Part shown: one piece after another, positions 1 to 12,544 of the stretch
Layout of the letters: every line of letters begins with the position of its first letter
Position numbering within the stretch: position 1 is the first letter of the stretch
From: Norana najaformis
Taxonomy: Eukaryota > Annelida > Clitellata > Crassiclitellata > Hormogastridae
Assembly (NCBI GenBank): GCA_964023275.1
Contig: OZ029929.1
Span: 4,456,381-4,520,380 of the forward strand
Length of the DNA: 64,000 bases
Direction: 5' to 3'
The notes under the pieces: model-generated
The model's database searches: none
What the model was told of the DNA's origin: nothing
The model's input: the letters and a program-made list of their open reading frames with translations, nothing else
Position numbers and translations under genes: made by a program

Positions 1-215
1 AGTGGCGGTTGAGCAATCCCAAACATCGCCCACCGTAGCTGCCACGCTGTCTCTCTGCCTGACTTTTGGATCTTGACCTGGAACCGAACCCTTCCTGTTT
101 ATCGATTTTGTTTTGACTGAGCGCCTGTGAATAAGCTGGTCCCCGTGGCGAGGCTTTCGTTGGGCGCTGTGGAAATCTCGGAATTACGATTACGATTACG
201 ACTCGTAAGGCTGAC
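1..215 (+). repeat. ATTACG-tailed dispersed repeat (family C), 5' cut by window edge
   Basis: This shares long near-identical blocks with 13488-13795 (reverse), 15110-15424 and 40256-40690. All copies end in a short run of the hexamer ATTACG or variants of it. A simple-sequence 3' tail fits a retroposed SINE-like element. I see no clear tRNA-type promoter boxes. Confidence 0.6.
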
Positions 216-764
216 GCCATCTTGTCAGTTTTGCCTCTTTGGAGTATAAGCATGTCATGACTATGGCAGCCTTGCCTCTTTTTTCCTGGTGACTAGATCC
301 TGCGTTTCGTCACTAAGCCATTCTTTCTTTGGTGGGCTGCGATAAAAGTGGATTGCACAGGCTGCCTCTTGTATAGCATCTCTAAAAAAATTAACAGATT
401 GTGAGATTCTCCAGACTTGTTGCATTGAAGCGCTAACAAATGCCCCTAAGAAGGGGATCCTGTAGGAGCTTGATGTTGAATCTCCTATGCGCCTTTGTAC
501 GAAATGTGTTAGTCTTCAGCCAGGTCGAAAGAGTCGCAACAACCGATCTGTGATCCGAGTCGCACTCCATTCTGCGTAGGACTCAACATTTGGTAACTAC
601 CCTCCAACTGGTGCTAACTAAGATACTGGCTTAGTTACACGTTGGTTAAAGCGTACGTCAAGGCGCCTAACTTGGCCTGACACACATTGGCGTCACATTC
701 GTCGCCATGGTATCTCATCTGACCTGGTTAACTACATTGGTTAAAGCGTACGTCAAGGCGTCTC

Positions 765-935
765 TTTGCGTAAGGATGCCGGTTCGCATACCGATAATCT
801 TGGCCTAGCACGGTCCGTACACGGGGATCTTAATTGACGTGGCACACATTCAAACGGGCAGCGGTGGAGAAGGATCTCACCCGATTAATTCATTGAAAAA
901 TGAGCATACGGTCGTGTACATTTACATGCACATTT
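765..935 (+). repeat. dispersed repeat family D
   Basis: One of six recognisable copies in the window. The others are at 14683-15025 (reverse, interrupted), 29815-30035, 36595-36715 (reverse), 58300-58430 (reverse) and 60670-60815. The shared core includes the words ATTCAAACRGGCAG and AAAATGAGCA. I cannot assign a class. Confidence 0.55.
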
Positions 936-2165
936 ATGATCGATCTTCTCCTTGCTGCAATCATTTGAGAACCATGTGTACCGATGGATATCTCGCGCTT
1001 GAAACCATGTTCCAAATATACGTATTCTGGCTGTAGCACAGAACTCCAGTAAACTTTCTGTGTTGTCACTGAGAATTCCGACCATGCTGCGTGGATTTAC
1101 AGTCGTACCTGAGACTGCGCTGAAATCTCCCAAACAGACAACGATATCACTCTGCAGCTTCTGTAGACGGCATCTTTCACATCTTCATCGGTCGCGATGG
1201 TCGGTGCATAGGCCACTGCGACTGAGAGCCAGATGGATGTAGGAAGACGCCGACCCTTAACCTGTCGTTAATAGGGTGCCAGATGGTCATTGCACTCGAG
1301 GCCTGTCTACTTGAGGGCGAGAGCCACTCCCTCTTGCCCTACGTTCCACTATGGGACAAGGAAGCTTGAAGGAAGACCCAGGACAGAACAGCGTCGCGGC
1401 GTCGTGGACACGGCTATCCTGCCCCGAGTTGAACCTGAAGAGATGTAAATACTGTTTTGCGTTTAGATTGAATATATTAACATAGTTTTGTTTTAAGGCA
1501 ATAATAAATGCTTTGGTTCCTTTATTTACACTTATACACATATATGCACTGTATTATTTTGTGTACATGTAGACCCCAGGTATTTAATATATATGTGTGC
1601 ATCACAGTACATGTACATAATATATTGTGAGCTCGTGTGTATATATATATATAGACACATTACATGTATTATAGATATATATATAGATGTGTGTGTGTGT
1701 GTAACCACACTATATTGTCTATATGTTGTACTCACTCAGATGCTGTCCTGTATGACAGCACAATGACTGTGGCCTACAGCAAGATGTTTGCTTCCATATA
1801 AAGCCACACTGACCGTCTGGCTGTAGGCCACTTTTGTCTCAGTTCTTTTTGTATCATCAAAGTATGGTCGGGTATGTAATCACACATCTCTTACACGTTA
1901 CTCCCTCCCTTTTGATGGATGGGAATCCATCAGTTGGGCTGTGTGTGTTTGTGGGAGTCCACCGGTGGTGGCTCTTCTAGTTATCTGAGTGCTGTTTGCT
2001 AACTTATGAAGTTACTGTTCGTAGGTATTGCCTTTTAACACCATTTGGGATGGTGTAGGCAGCACTTTTATGAGGTAAAGAAAAGGAGCTATATAAAGTG
2101 CCTTGATAACTAATTAACTAACTGTTACTGTGTATCTTGACTCTGGCTGTTTATATAGCGCCTTT

Positions 2166-2204
2166 ATAAACAATTACTGCCTTCCAAAGGCAGTAATTGT
2201 TTAT
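2166..2204. repeat. perfect 18-bp stem hairpin
   Basis: The two 18-base arms (2166-2183 and 2187-2204) are exact reverse complements around a 3-base loop. It sits just after a TATATAGCGCC motif of the dispersed family F and may be part of that repeat. The loop is too short for a typical animal microRNA precursor. Confidence 0.6.
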
Positions 2205-2964
2205 TACCGGCTTGTTAGTGTCCATTTCTATGAGTGTCTGGGCCACATTAATGTGTGCTATTACCAGACAACGCACTGCAGAAACTGCAGTGTTTGCATT
2301 GGTGTATGTGAAGGTTCACCTGTCGTCTGAGTTCCAAGCACGGCCTCCATGTGTTTTGCACTTTCCTTAGAAGATTGGAACATGGCAGGGGGTGACTATG
2401 GGAGATGCATTTGGCCAGAAAACACCATTAGGGGAGTCCTATGTGACCCCCTGGGGTATGGACTGTTTTGGCAAAATAATCAGTAAATGGGTCTTTGTTG
2501 TACAAGTCTACAGTCTCTTTATTGTGGGGTTTGGTTTTAGCATAGATTTTGTTGCAATGGTGATTCTGTCCAGTTGAAGGGCTATATAAATGATCGTTAA
2601 ATAGAATGGCTGGTAAATAATTTTATTTATTTGCTTATTGATTTACTTATAGCACTCATTACTTGTAAAAGGTCAGTAAATCTGAATCTGACAAATGAGA
2701 TATCGTGACCGTGGTAGATACACAGCATAAATTTTCTGAGCATACTAAGCAAGCTCAAACCTGCAGTCAGTGGATCACAGACCCAGGGTGCTACCGAACA
2801 GATGGCTGTGCTGTTCGGAACAAACAGGAGAAAGCCAGAACATTTTCTCTTTGGTGGCTTTAGTTTCTTGATAAGCATTCATATACCTTACCTTACCTTT
2901 GCATACCTTACTTTGCTGTATCTTATGTTACGTTACCTTACCTTACCATGCTGTTAAATTGTAG

Positions 2965-5900
2965 GAAGAATTCCAAGAGAGCAAGAGACCTGTGGTGGAA
3001 TGGGATTCCACCTCGTATTCGAGGCCGGGTATGGCAGCTGGCGATTGGCAATGAGCTTAACATAACAGCAGGTAGGAATTAGCGTAACATGACTTCATGT
3101 AGGAATCAGCTTAACATAACTTCAGGTAGGAATCAGCTTAACATAACTTCAGGTAGGAATCAACTTAACATAACTTCAGGTAGGAATCAGCTTAACATAA
3201 CTTCAGGTAGGAATCAGCTTAACATAACTTCAGGTAGGAATCAGCTTAACATAACTTCAGGTAGGAATCAGCTTAACATAACTTCAGGTAGGAATCAGCT
3301 TAACAAGTGCAAGTAGGAATCAGCTTAACATAACTGCAGATAGGAGTTATATAAAGAACTCAAATGTGCAGTTGTTAAGATGGTCTGTTTTACATTTTAT
3401 GCTATCTCTTCAATATTTACTTAATTAATTTCTGTCATAATTATTCTATACTTTAGATAAATGCAGTGATTAGTATTTGTTGAAATTGCCTTAAGCGACT
3501 TCAGCTGAACTGCTTTTCAAAATCGACTCCTTTATGCTGTAGAATTGTACGAGATTTGTCTCGTGCGAGCAAAGGATCGACTGCGGATTCTTAAGGACCC
3601 CGGGTCGGACTCAGACAGTCTGTCATCGTTTACAGGTCAGACTGTTATTTATTTATTTATTTATTTATTTGTTTTGTGTTCAAAGTCACTAAATCTGAAT
3701 CTGAGGCATGGATGAATGTTGAGTATGGGCCAAGACAACTTTAGCGAGTTGATAAACAAATAGGTAGACTCGGTTGTGGAATACAGTTCTTTTGTCTGTT
3801 GACACTGCTGCATATGTGGTCTTTTTCCATTCTTGACTCGAGACTTTTTTGCTTCTGTATCGTATCATATCATATTTGATAACGTATATAGCACTTCTTA
3901 CAGAACGAACTACTCAGAGGCGCTTTCAGTTTGAGGGTCCCAGGGAAATAAGAATGTCTTTAAACAGCGAGGTGACTCAGCTCTGTTTCCAGCAGAAACC
4001 CCTGCATGAATCAAAGACGGAAGTCCACTCCATAGGGATGGGCCAATAACGGCAAAAGCCCTTTGCTGCGTAAGGAAAGACTTAACACGAGGGACGAATA
4101 GTATGCTTATCCTCCTTATGTTGCCTTTTGTCTCCTTGGACTGACCTTTGAAATTGACCGGATTGCGGATCTGTTTTGGAGTGCCATCGAGTGATGCCTA
4201 GTGCATTATTATAATGGCGCTATAGAAGTTCTAAGATTAGTTTAGATTTAACAGGTCAATAGGAGAAGAAATTAAGATAAGGAATGCTAAGGTAAGGATG
4301 GACAACACAGCAGACAGGACTTAGTCAAGGTACAAAATGCAAGAGAGATAAAGTAAGTGAAGATACATGTAAAGTATGAAGACTCGATGCAAGAGAAGAA
4401 GCAAGACAAGACAAGGGATAGATAAGACAAGTAAAGACAAGAGACAAGATAAAGACAAGACAGAGCGAAGCAAGTGAAGCAAAATGAGATGAAACCCTTG
4501 AGAGGCAGCTGTGGATATGAAGCATTAGCGACCTTATTTTCTCAGCCTCTGCTCAGTCTTTAGAGTCAGGATCTTAAAGGGTTGAAGGTTCTTTCCACAG
4601 ATGTGCAGACGACAACTGGAATCCAAAGACAGGACAACCTTGAGTTATGGCTTAAGTAATAAAGAAGAAATATCAGAATGATACAATATCACATCAGCCT
4701 ATTTTTAAGTGCCTGTTTAAGTATCTTTTGAAGTACTTGTTTCATTAACTGTCAAACTATTGTTTATTTTTATTCTTTATATCTATAAACATTGTTGTTT
4801 ATCTGATCTTTCTTGATGTTACTTCAGTGTTTCGTATCTAGATGAAATTAACTCGTTGCTGCTTTTTGTTCAGAGTCAACAATGTCACGGGAGTCAAGCG
4901 TTGAACTGATTCGACTCGATGTTTCACGTACTTTTCCAAATCTTTGCATTTTCCAGAAGGTCTGTTGTATTTTTTGGCCATCTTTTTGATACATTTTCAG
5001 AGAATTTACCTTATGTTCTGCCTTATTATTGCGTGATATCCCATTACTATACATATTGAGTCTCACAGCCCAATGTGACAATGAGTTTGAAGCACAGATG
5101 ACATGAAAAATTGCGCTTATCATAGACAGGCATTTGTGACTATGCCTGAAAAAACCTACAGAAAGTTGCGAAAGTTAATTTTGCAAGAGACACACTCAGA
5201 GGCATGTAGGCATATAAAATGGATCGGAATGAGTTCTTTGTATATTTATATTCCTTGTGTTAGTGATCAGACCGTAACTTCTTATATAGAGTTACGCTGT
5301 CCAAGTACTTCTTCAATTTTATTATGATGCCCTACAACAAAAATTTAATTTAAAATATCCTATTGGTTATCAAATTTTAAGACATTTGCATCAGTTATTA
5401 TGCAAACGAATTAAGTCGTGCTAAATGTTAGTATTCATCTTGCCCTGTTTTTTATAAAGATTTTATTGATTGCAGCCTCAGAGGTATATGAATACCCTCC
5501 AGTTTACTATACTCATAAATATTCATGGCCCCTATGGACAGCGATTTCTCTCTATACCTCGGATCATAGAAACTTTAAATTGATATTTCTCAAAGTAGTT
5601 GTGAAAAGATCCAGATCTTAAAGAAGTGTAACTTCTTAATTAGACGATAGAAACATGAGGTTTTCACCCAATTATTTATCAGTTCCAGCCCAATTCAGTG
5701 TCTTATCAAATTCAGTTTTAATGGTTGCCGTCGTCTTTGTGAGGGTTTTTTCAGGCACGGTCATCGCAATTAGTTCAGTGCAAATGTTTGTCCTCTATCT
5801 TCAGCTGAAATTCCCACCATTAATTTCAGTTTGGCATACACTTTTAAAGTAGTGTCTCACAGCTGCAGGCTGTATTGTTACTTGAACATTCATGGACATT

Positions 5901-8900
5901 AACTGTCTAGAAGTAAAGCACTGTGGCCTATAGCAAGACAATAGCGTGGCCTTTTAGAAAAGGAAATTAAAGAAATTAGGCAAAATTGTCTGGCAGTAGG
6001 CGACATCAGATGTGCTTTGAGACCGAACACTTAGCAGCCATGAACATTCAACCGAGACAGTCACATTCACTGGGTACATAGTGAGCCTGCATTGTACCGC
6101 TGGTAACAGTTAGTGGCCAGCTGTAGGCCCTAATGTGGGCTTAGTGAATATGGCTGTTAGGGGAGGCCACAGCAGTGTCTGCCGCTAGCAGACATTACTT
6201 TCAAGAGTGCCGGATGGAGGCAAGAGCAAACAATAGAGTATTAGACCTATTTATGATGAAACTCAAATCTGACATTCATCCTTCCATCAATAATCTTCAT
6301 AGCAGTGTAAATTTGTACTTTGTCAGTTTGTAGTAGCCCTATATAATTGCTCGGTCATTACCGTGTAATGACCTTGGACAAGTTGTTTGCACGCACTTAT
6401 GTCTGTCGCCAAGTGGTATAATTTGAATCCGGCGTTAGCTGGGAAGTAAACGGCAATTCCAGCGATGCACTGGCCCCATGTCCAGGGCTTTGGGATTCAT
6501 CCATTGCTGGCTCAAGGGCCTAAGAAAAGGAAATGAGCACCTCCCTATGTTCCTCTTGGGACTTGGGAACTTTACTTCCTTTGCTGCTATATAAATGCAT
6601 AAAATTAAGTAGATGAAAAATGTGATTTTGAAGCATACTCCTTAATTTAATTGAGCCTTTTTATTTTTCTTTGGACAGGGAGGACCTTACCATGACCTAC
6701 TTCAAGGTTTACTCGGCTCTTACGCCTGTTACAGGCCAGATGTCGGCTATGTAAGTTGTTACAAGCTGTTTGTTACATATTACAATTTAGGCAGTATGTA
6801 GCAATAAGGAAGAACTGAATTCTCTTAAGTGAAGAGAGTTCAGGTCTTCCCGAGCATAGTACTTCTGAATCCTGTTTGTCTATCCTGGATTTATTCAGTA
6901 AATTCCAACGCGAACACTAAATTTTACGTAGTTACAAATTTACATAAGGTCGCTACAAGTGCCACATGATCTGCTTGTTTGCTGATGCCTAAAGCCTTGT
7001 TTCTGTGTCCACGATTTGAATCCTGGTACATTGTGTGACACTTGCAATTTAATTGTCTGCCATGTGACAAATAAGAAACAGTTGTCATTCTGTTGTCATG
7101 ACTCAGCCTCAGTCTGAGAGATCCTTCAGCCTCATTACTCTACTCTAATCTAATCTTAAGACTTCTATAGCGCCATTATCATAATGCCCAAGGCATTGGT
7201 CTTAGTCGCTTCAAGTCAAACTCAGTTAAAAAATCATAAACTGTTGGAGAAGCTGGGTTGAATTCTGAATACGCTCACCTATTCCTACTAACAACAATAT
7301 CACCGTTGACTTAATCCCAACAACAAGGTCATATTAGGACATATGAAGCCCATATGACAATTTTCCCATATGGGCTTCATATGTCCGACATATGACGTTG
7401 CTACTGAGGAATGCATTAGGCTTCAATCAATGGTCACTTCAGTTAAACCGTAGTCAAGTCTCGCAGTCCGTTGGAGAAGCCTTTGTTGTCTGACCACTGT
7501 GACCCATTTACGCCCACAATTCCTCGCTCAACTGATGGACATACGGAGTGCTAACAGATACATCACTTACTTACTTTCTTAAGCCCGGTGGAAAGCCGAT
7601 AGGTCTAAGAAATCGGCAGACTATGGTAGGTAAGCTAGTTGAAACAGATGAGCTATGAATGACATGTAAGGATCTGGCAGAATGCACAGAATTTTGTCTC
7701 TGAGGTCTGTTTATTGTTAACAGATAAATGTAGTCAGTAATCAATTACCCTATTTACGTAACATTCATTTTAATATACCTTGTATCAGTTGACCTTACTT
7801 CATCGTACCTTACCTATTTTATCTCAAATTACTCTACCTTTTCTTACTTACTCTCATCTTGACTGAATAAATTTGTTCTTGAGATGGTACATCGTATGTG
7901 GTATGGTATATTTACAGGTGCAAGGAATGTCATTCATAGCTGCCATGCTCTTGCTGAACATGGAGGTTGCCGAGGCTTTTGTGTGCTTTGCCAACCTTCT
8001 CAACAAGCCATGCCTTCTTGCCTTTTTTCGACTCGACCAGTCACTAGTGAGCCTTCTTCACATTACTTGAATGTCATTTTTAAATTTACATTACAGGCTG
8101 TATTGTATTATAGAGGTAATGCAGCTCTTTTTATAGGCCTTTATTGTATTTCATGTAATAGCAGTTTAAAATAAGCTGAATATTAGGTTTGCCTAAAGTT
8201 GCATTGTTTTAGGGGTGCTTAATTAAGGCATTGCTTATCATAAGAGATGCATACAAGATGATATATAAATATCCACCTACATTAATATATGCATAAACAC
8301 TTCTGAACTTCGTGTCATTTTACCTTTAACCTTTGTGGTGCTTTAGAAAGTTGCTTATGTAATCTGCATTCTGTATAAATTATAAGTTATTCTCATCTGG
8401 TTATCTTCAGCAAACTCAACATTTTGGTGAATCGCATGCAAATCGAATCAACATCGTGACTAAAATGAAATGCTACTTACTAATGATATTTAATATTTTT
8501 AAGAAGTATTTTAAAATATATCTGTTTTGTCACTTTTCCAGATGGATGCTTATTATGAAACTTTTGAGGAGTTCTTTTGTGAGAATTTGCCACGACTTCA
8601 CGAACACTTGCAAGAGAGAAATCTCACTCCAGACCTCTACCTACTCGACTGGTATTCAGTTCATTCATACTCTTACTGACCAGGTGGTGACACTTACCAG
8701 CTTCTTACCACTACCGAGTCAGAAATTTAAATTCCTGTTTGTCGCAGGATATTTGCAGTTTGTCTGTAGGTTTGAAAACACGATGTTACTGTAAACTTTG
8801 TTGGCTGTTCTTATTGGAACTCAGAATTTCATAGCCGCTACACTCGATCCCAATATAAAAATTAATGGAATGTTGGGTTAGTCTTTAGATTGCAGTCTCA

Positions 8901-10287
8901 TGTTTGCATTTTTACACTTCTGCCAGAAGTTCTCTTACTGTTGTTTGTCAGTTTGATTGATTGATTGACTGGCTGCTTGATTGATTTATTGGTTAGTTGA
9001 TTGAATGAGTAACTGACAATTGTGTAATAACTTATTGTCTTGATTGCCATTGTTTCTTGATTGTCTTTCATTTATTATCTGTAGTTAGTTGTCTGTGTTT
9101 ATTTATTGTCTTTTGTTTGTTTTAATTTAGTTTGTTCTTTAATGTATTTTGATTTAATGTATTTAATGTTTGTCATCTTTACTTTACTGCAGGCTGTTTA
9201 CGTTATACGCTAAGTCGTTGTCACTGGACGTCGTGAGTCGTGTCTGGGACGTTTACTTTCGAGATGGAGAGGAATTCCTCTTCCGAACCGCTCTTGGTTG
9301 GTGGCCTTGCAGCTCCGTTCTAATTCTAATCTCCTAAGTACTGTAGTTAAATTAATTGCATCACTCTTTCTCCCTTGTGCCCGAGGTTTGATTCCCATGC
9401 CTCATTTGTGTGTATGTATGTTTGTATATGTGTTCATATGTGTGTATATGTGTATGTATGTGTGTGTCTGTATGTGTGTATGTATGCATTTATGTTTGTA
9501 TATAAGGGTGCATATGTATGTATGTGTGTATGTATGTGTATGTATGCATATATGTGTGCTTGAGTGCATGCGTGAGTGCATGCATGTGTGTGTTAAGTGC
9601 CACTTAAGTATAGTGTGATTTGAGGATATCTCAAAAGTACTGCACTAGAATGGTATTGGGGTCTCGGGCTTTCTCTTTTCAGTCTCTGATCCAAAGCTTT
9701 GAATGGAATTCACTGCCCTGTTCTCTGCAGTTCTCTCTTACCATCCAGATATAAACTTGTGACATATCTGACACCTGAGCTTGCTTACCTACTGTAACCT
9801 GATTTCTGGTGTCCCTGACCTTTTGGCTTCTCCAATGAATTATGATTTTTGAGTAGATTTTGCTTGAAGCATCCATCAACTGATGCTTTATGCATTGTGA
9901 TGACGATGCTACAGAAGTTGTTAGATTAGGTTAGACTCCTTCTGTGAAATAACCATTCAGATAACTCTCATATACCTCATTCATATACCTCATTCATATA
10001 CCTCGATGATCTGACCTAACTTTCCTCGCTTAACCTTACCTGTATTCAAATTACCTTAACTTACTTATTTATCTTACCCTAATTTACCTTTTTTAGGGAT
10101 ACTGAAGATGTATGAAGATATTCTTTTGAACCTTGACTTCATTCAACTCGCTCAATTCCTAACGCGGTTGCCTAACGACATTTCCTGTGACGACCTCTTC
10201 CGGTGCATAGCAACTGTCTCCACGGAGACCGACAAACGGCAATTTGCACAGGTTCTTGCACAGCACCGCGATTCCCGAGGGACCTGA
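2965..10287 (+). CDS. TBC1D12/14: TBC1D12/TBC1D14-like RabGAP, C-terminal part (8 exons)
   Basis: This encodes the TBC domain of a Rab GTPase-activating protein of the TBC1D12/TBC1D14 group; TBC1D14 is known to act in recycling-endosome traffic and autophagy. My exons are 2965-3071, 3543-3635, 4874-4959, 6679-6750, 7918-8046, 8542-8651, 9193-9296 and 10097-10287 (TGA stop). Phases agree across all seven junctions and give about 297 residues. Early residues read [16 protein letters not shown] followed by GNELNIT, a hallmark of this group. The arginine finger is in LDVSRTFP (exon at 4874). The glutamine finger is in YVQGMSF, split exactly across the 6750/7918 junction. [18 protein letters not shown] follows near the end. 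Both catalytic fingers are intact, so the domain should be active. The N-terminal region is missing from the window. Vertebrates have two paralogues, and I cannot say whether this gene precedes their split. The first intron starts with a 27-bp array that copies the splice donor. Confidence 0.9.
3072..3343 (+). repeat. 27-bp minisatellite derived from an exon end plus splice donor
   Basis: About ten 27-bp units directly abut the 5' splice site at 3071/3072. Each unit resembles the last ~18 bases of the exon plus the first bases of the intron. Seven units repeat TTCAG/GTAGGA, matching the native GCAG/GTAGGA donor. The unit length is a multiple of three, so the array stays in the exon reading frame, but the first unit carries an in-frame TAG. 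The last two units are degenerate. Confidence 0.85.
6355..6600 (+). mobile_element. tRNA-derived SINE-like element, family B
   Basis: This lies in the intron between the TBC exons ending at 4959 and starting at 6679. Its body (words such as AAGCTGGGAAG-like, GCACTGGCCCCATG and CATTGCTGGCT) recurs at 18066-18330, 25795-26065 (reverse) and 57785-57985, with a fragment near 45385-45455. Better-preserved copies have a tRNA-type B box (GGTTCGA) upstream of the body. Confidence 0.55.
7337..7386. repeat. intronic hairpin with 20-bp perfect stem
   Basis: Arms 7337-7356 and 7367-7386 are exact reverse complements around a 10-base loop. Pairing resumes outside a small bulge (about 7328-7334 with 7391-7397). 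Each arm contains CATATG twice. It sits in the intron between the TBC exons 6679-6750 and 7918-8046. Confidence 0.75.
7505..7580 (+). repeat. dispersed repeat with CTTA-type tail (family G)
   Basis: Shared words are ATTCCTYGCNC, GATGGACAYACGGA and TTAACA, followed by a run of ACTT/CTTA. Related copies are at 19130-19205 and 34092-34168. The simple tail suggests a retroposed element end. Confidence 0.45.
9400..9600. repeat. TG/TA-rich microsatellite in TBC intron
   Basis: This is an irregular run of TGTATG-type words in the intron after the exon ending at 9296. Overlapping cysteine/valine/tyrosine-rich ORFs here are artefacts of the repeat. Confidence 0.75.
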
Positions 10288-11690
10288 TTTGAGATTCAAA
10301 CAGTGGAACTGGTTGCGAATCAAATATGTCTCTTATTTCACAAAAACGAAATTGAAAACCACTCCTTCGTCCACGGACTACATGGTGACCAACTTGTTAA
10401 CTGGCCAGCCAGTTGCCATGGTGACCAATTGTTAACTGGTCAGCCAGTTTCCGTGGTGACCAATTAACTGGTCAGTCTATCTCCACGTCCATCACGTGGA
10501 ATCGATCTATTGTCTAGTTATGTAAGGAGAGGTGAGCCGGTTGCTAGCTTGCTGTTGTCGTGTTGTTTCCACCTGAGAATCACCACACTGTGGAGGTTAC
10601 CTTACCTCACTTTACCTGAGACCATACCTTGGAGCTGGTATTGATGTAGGGGTTTACCCTCTAAATGAGAGATGACCATACCATACCAGTAAGATGTTTA
10701 GGTTTCATACAGCTCAAGTGTCCCTAGACATCGTTCTAAGATCCTGGAGAGATTTAATAATAATAATAATAATAAGACAATTTATATAGCGCCGGATATT
10801 TAACAACCCATCTGCTTTTTAGAAACTTTTGAGGATTTTGAGATGGAACGATGTCTGTCAGTGCCACTTCATGACCAGCAGCACTGCTTAGTCAATACAA
10901 TGCCATGCAATGCGATACAGGAATTATGTCTCACTACTGTATTTCGTGTTTTGTGCCAAGGGGGCCTGATGTTGTTAACAGTGCATTTGAGTGCAATGGC
11001 ATGATGTAATGTATTGTATTGTATTGTATTGTGATATATTGTGATGTTATATCATGCAAATTAATGTAGAGAGAGATTATTACAAGGGTTTGGTAGAAAT
11101 ATGATTTAGGCATGTATGATGAGGGAAGGGTTACTAGGGGTGGGGGCCAGTGTATTTATGTATATGGCTATCTATATAGGACCTTTAAAGAACCTCACCA
11201 ATGTCTCTAGAAGGTACAGGCTTTTCTACACAGAAGCCAGAGAGGAGCTGGGTTGAACTCTCATCGGATGTGAGGCCCAAAGGCAGATCCAGAAGGGGCC
11301 AATCCAGTCCTGCCCCCATTTGATTTGGGGGATCTCCAATGAGTTGCCTCTAAACTGGTGTGGCCGAGGAGGGTTGCCCATAGAATTTTTAAAGTAAAAT
11401 CGGCCAAGCTGATACTTGAAGGCTGGGAAAAGAAGTTGCAAGAAACTGGAAAAGGATTGAGAGGTGGTTGCACAAAAGATGTGTGAAAGGAAAAAAAGAA
11501 ATAAATCGTGAAAAAAAGAGGAAGAAAAGCCAGAGAAATCTTCAAAAGTCTCGATTACTGAAAACGATCCTCAGAAGTGTCTCATCTGACCAGATCTCCA
11601 CCAGAGGGAAAACTTACCCCTCTCCTTTGTCGACTGCCGGATGCACCAGTGTTACAGCATTTTGGGTAACAGTTTACCATGTCATGGGGT

Positions 11691-11945
11691 TTGCGATAGT
11701 CTGGTGGTTATCATGCTGGACTGGCTGTTGTAAGGTCGGGGGTTCATATCCTGGCCAGAGCAGAAATTTGTTTCGAGATACAGCAGACTGAGCTAAAATG
11801 AGTACATTGACTGTACACTGCCAGCAGGAAGATGGGGCGACGAGGGAGAGGACTGGCCACTCGCCTTCGTATGCCGAGACTAAGAAAAATGAAGTCGCAG
11901 CACTTTATACCCATCTTGGGGGCAGCTTAAGGAATTGCTCTTCTT
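11691..11945 (+). mobile_element. tRNA-derived SINE, family A
   Basis: The head has an A-box-like TAGTCTGGTGG and a B-box-like GGTTCATATCC about 40 bases downstream. The body contains GAGTACATTGACTG and GGGAGAGGACTGG-type words and ends after AAAATGAAG. Related copies are at 44080-44364 (reverse), 59305-59570 (reverse) and 63024-63285. The head spacing matches RNA polymerase III internal promoters of tRNA-derived SINEs. Confidence 0.65.
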
Positions 11946-12544
11946 ATCATGTAATGTACTAGGATATTTATATAGTGGCACATTAAAAAATACCATAAAT
12001 GAGGACTAGGTTGTGATGATTGAGTTTATGTAGCGGACATTTATATAGCGTCTTTCAACGTCTCTCAAAATCTTTGTATGACACATTTACTTGCTTCAAA
12101 AACTTATGTATTCTTTTGTGACATTTACCCGGGAAACTCGTCGAAGACCCAGAAACATGTTGCAGAGAAGGACAATTAACTTGCAATTATGCCAAAATAC
12201 ACAATACAATGCAATAATAATTAATTAAACTAATTAGTATTTTTGCTGTTTGGTGTCATTGATCAGTGAAATGATGGTTCTGTAGGACTTGTTTATGAGC
12301 GTAAATCTTTCAGTTCAGTAAACGTTCTGCAGATTTTGTTCAGCTGTACATTCGTAAGTGGACTGTTATGAGCATATTTTGTAAAAAAAATCTATCAATA
12401 TTTATGATTTTGTGCATTTATGTTGTTCTTCTTTTTATGTTTATGACGAATCACTTTGAACCTATTGTGCTGTAGGCAGAAACCAAAGGATGCAAAATTT
12501 GACCAGGAAATGTGGCCGTGATAGCTGTATTGTTACCTATTCTT

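Larger units (their letters stand above)
1..2964. other. repeat-rich region before the first recognised exon
   Basis: I recognise no coding exon here. The upstream N-terminal exons of the TBC1D12/14-like gene must lie outside the window or are too divergent to see, so this stretch may be a long intron. It holds a copy of the ATTACG-tailed repeat at the left edge, a short direct duplication (copies near 640 and 733), a second dispersed repeat at 765-935, TG/TA-rich microsatellite sequence around 1620-1705, and an 18-bp perfect hairpin at 2166-2204. The small ORFs are interrupted and resemble no family I know. Confidence 0.6.

Noticed and set aside
3089-3316. 75-residue ORF with a nine-residue TSGRNQLNI-type repeat, possible repeat protein
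   Set aside because: It is the reading of an intronic 27-bp minisatellite derived from the splice boundary, with an in-frame stop between it and the exon.
9298-9618. Cys/Val/Tyr-rich 106-residue ORF
   Set aside because: It is produced by TGTATG simple repeats in a TBC intron.
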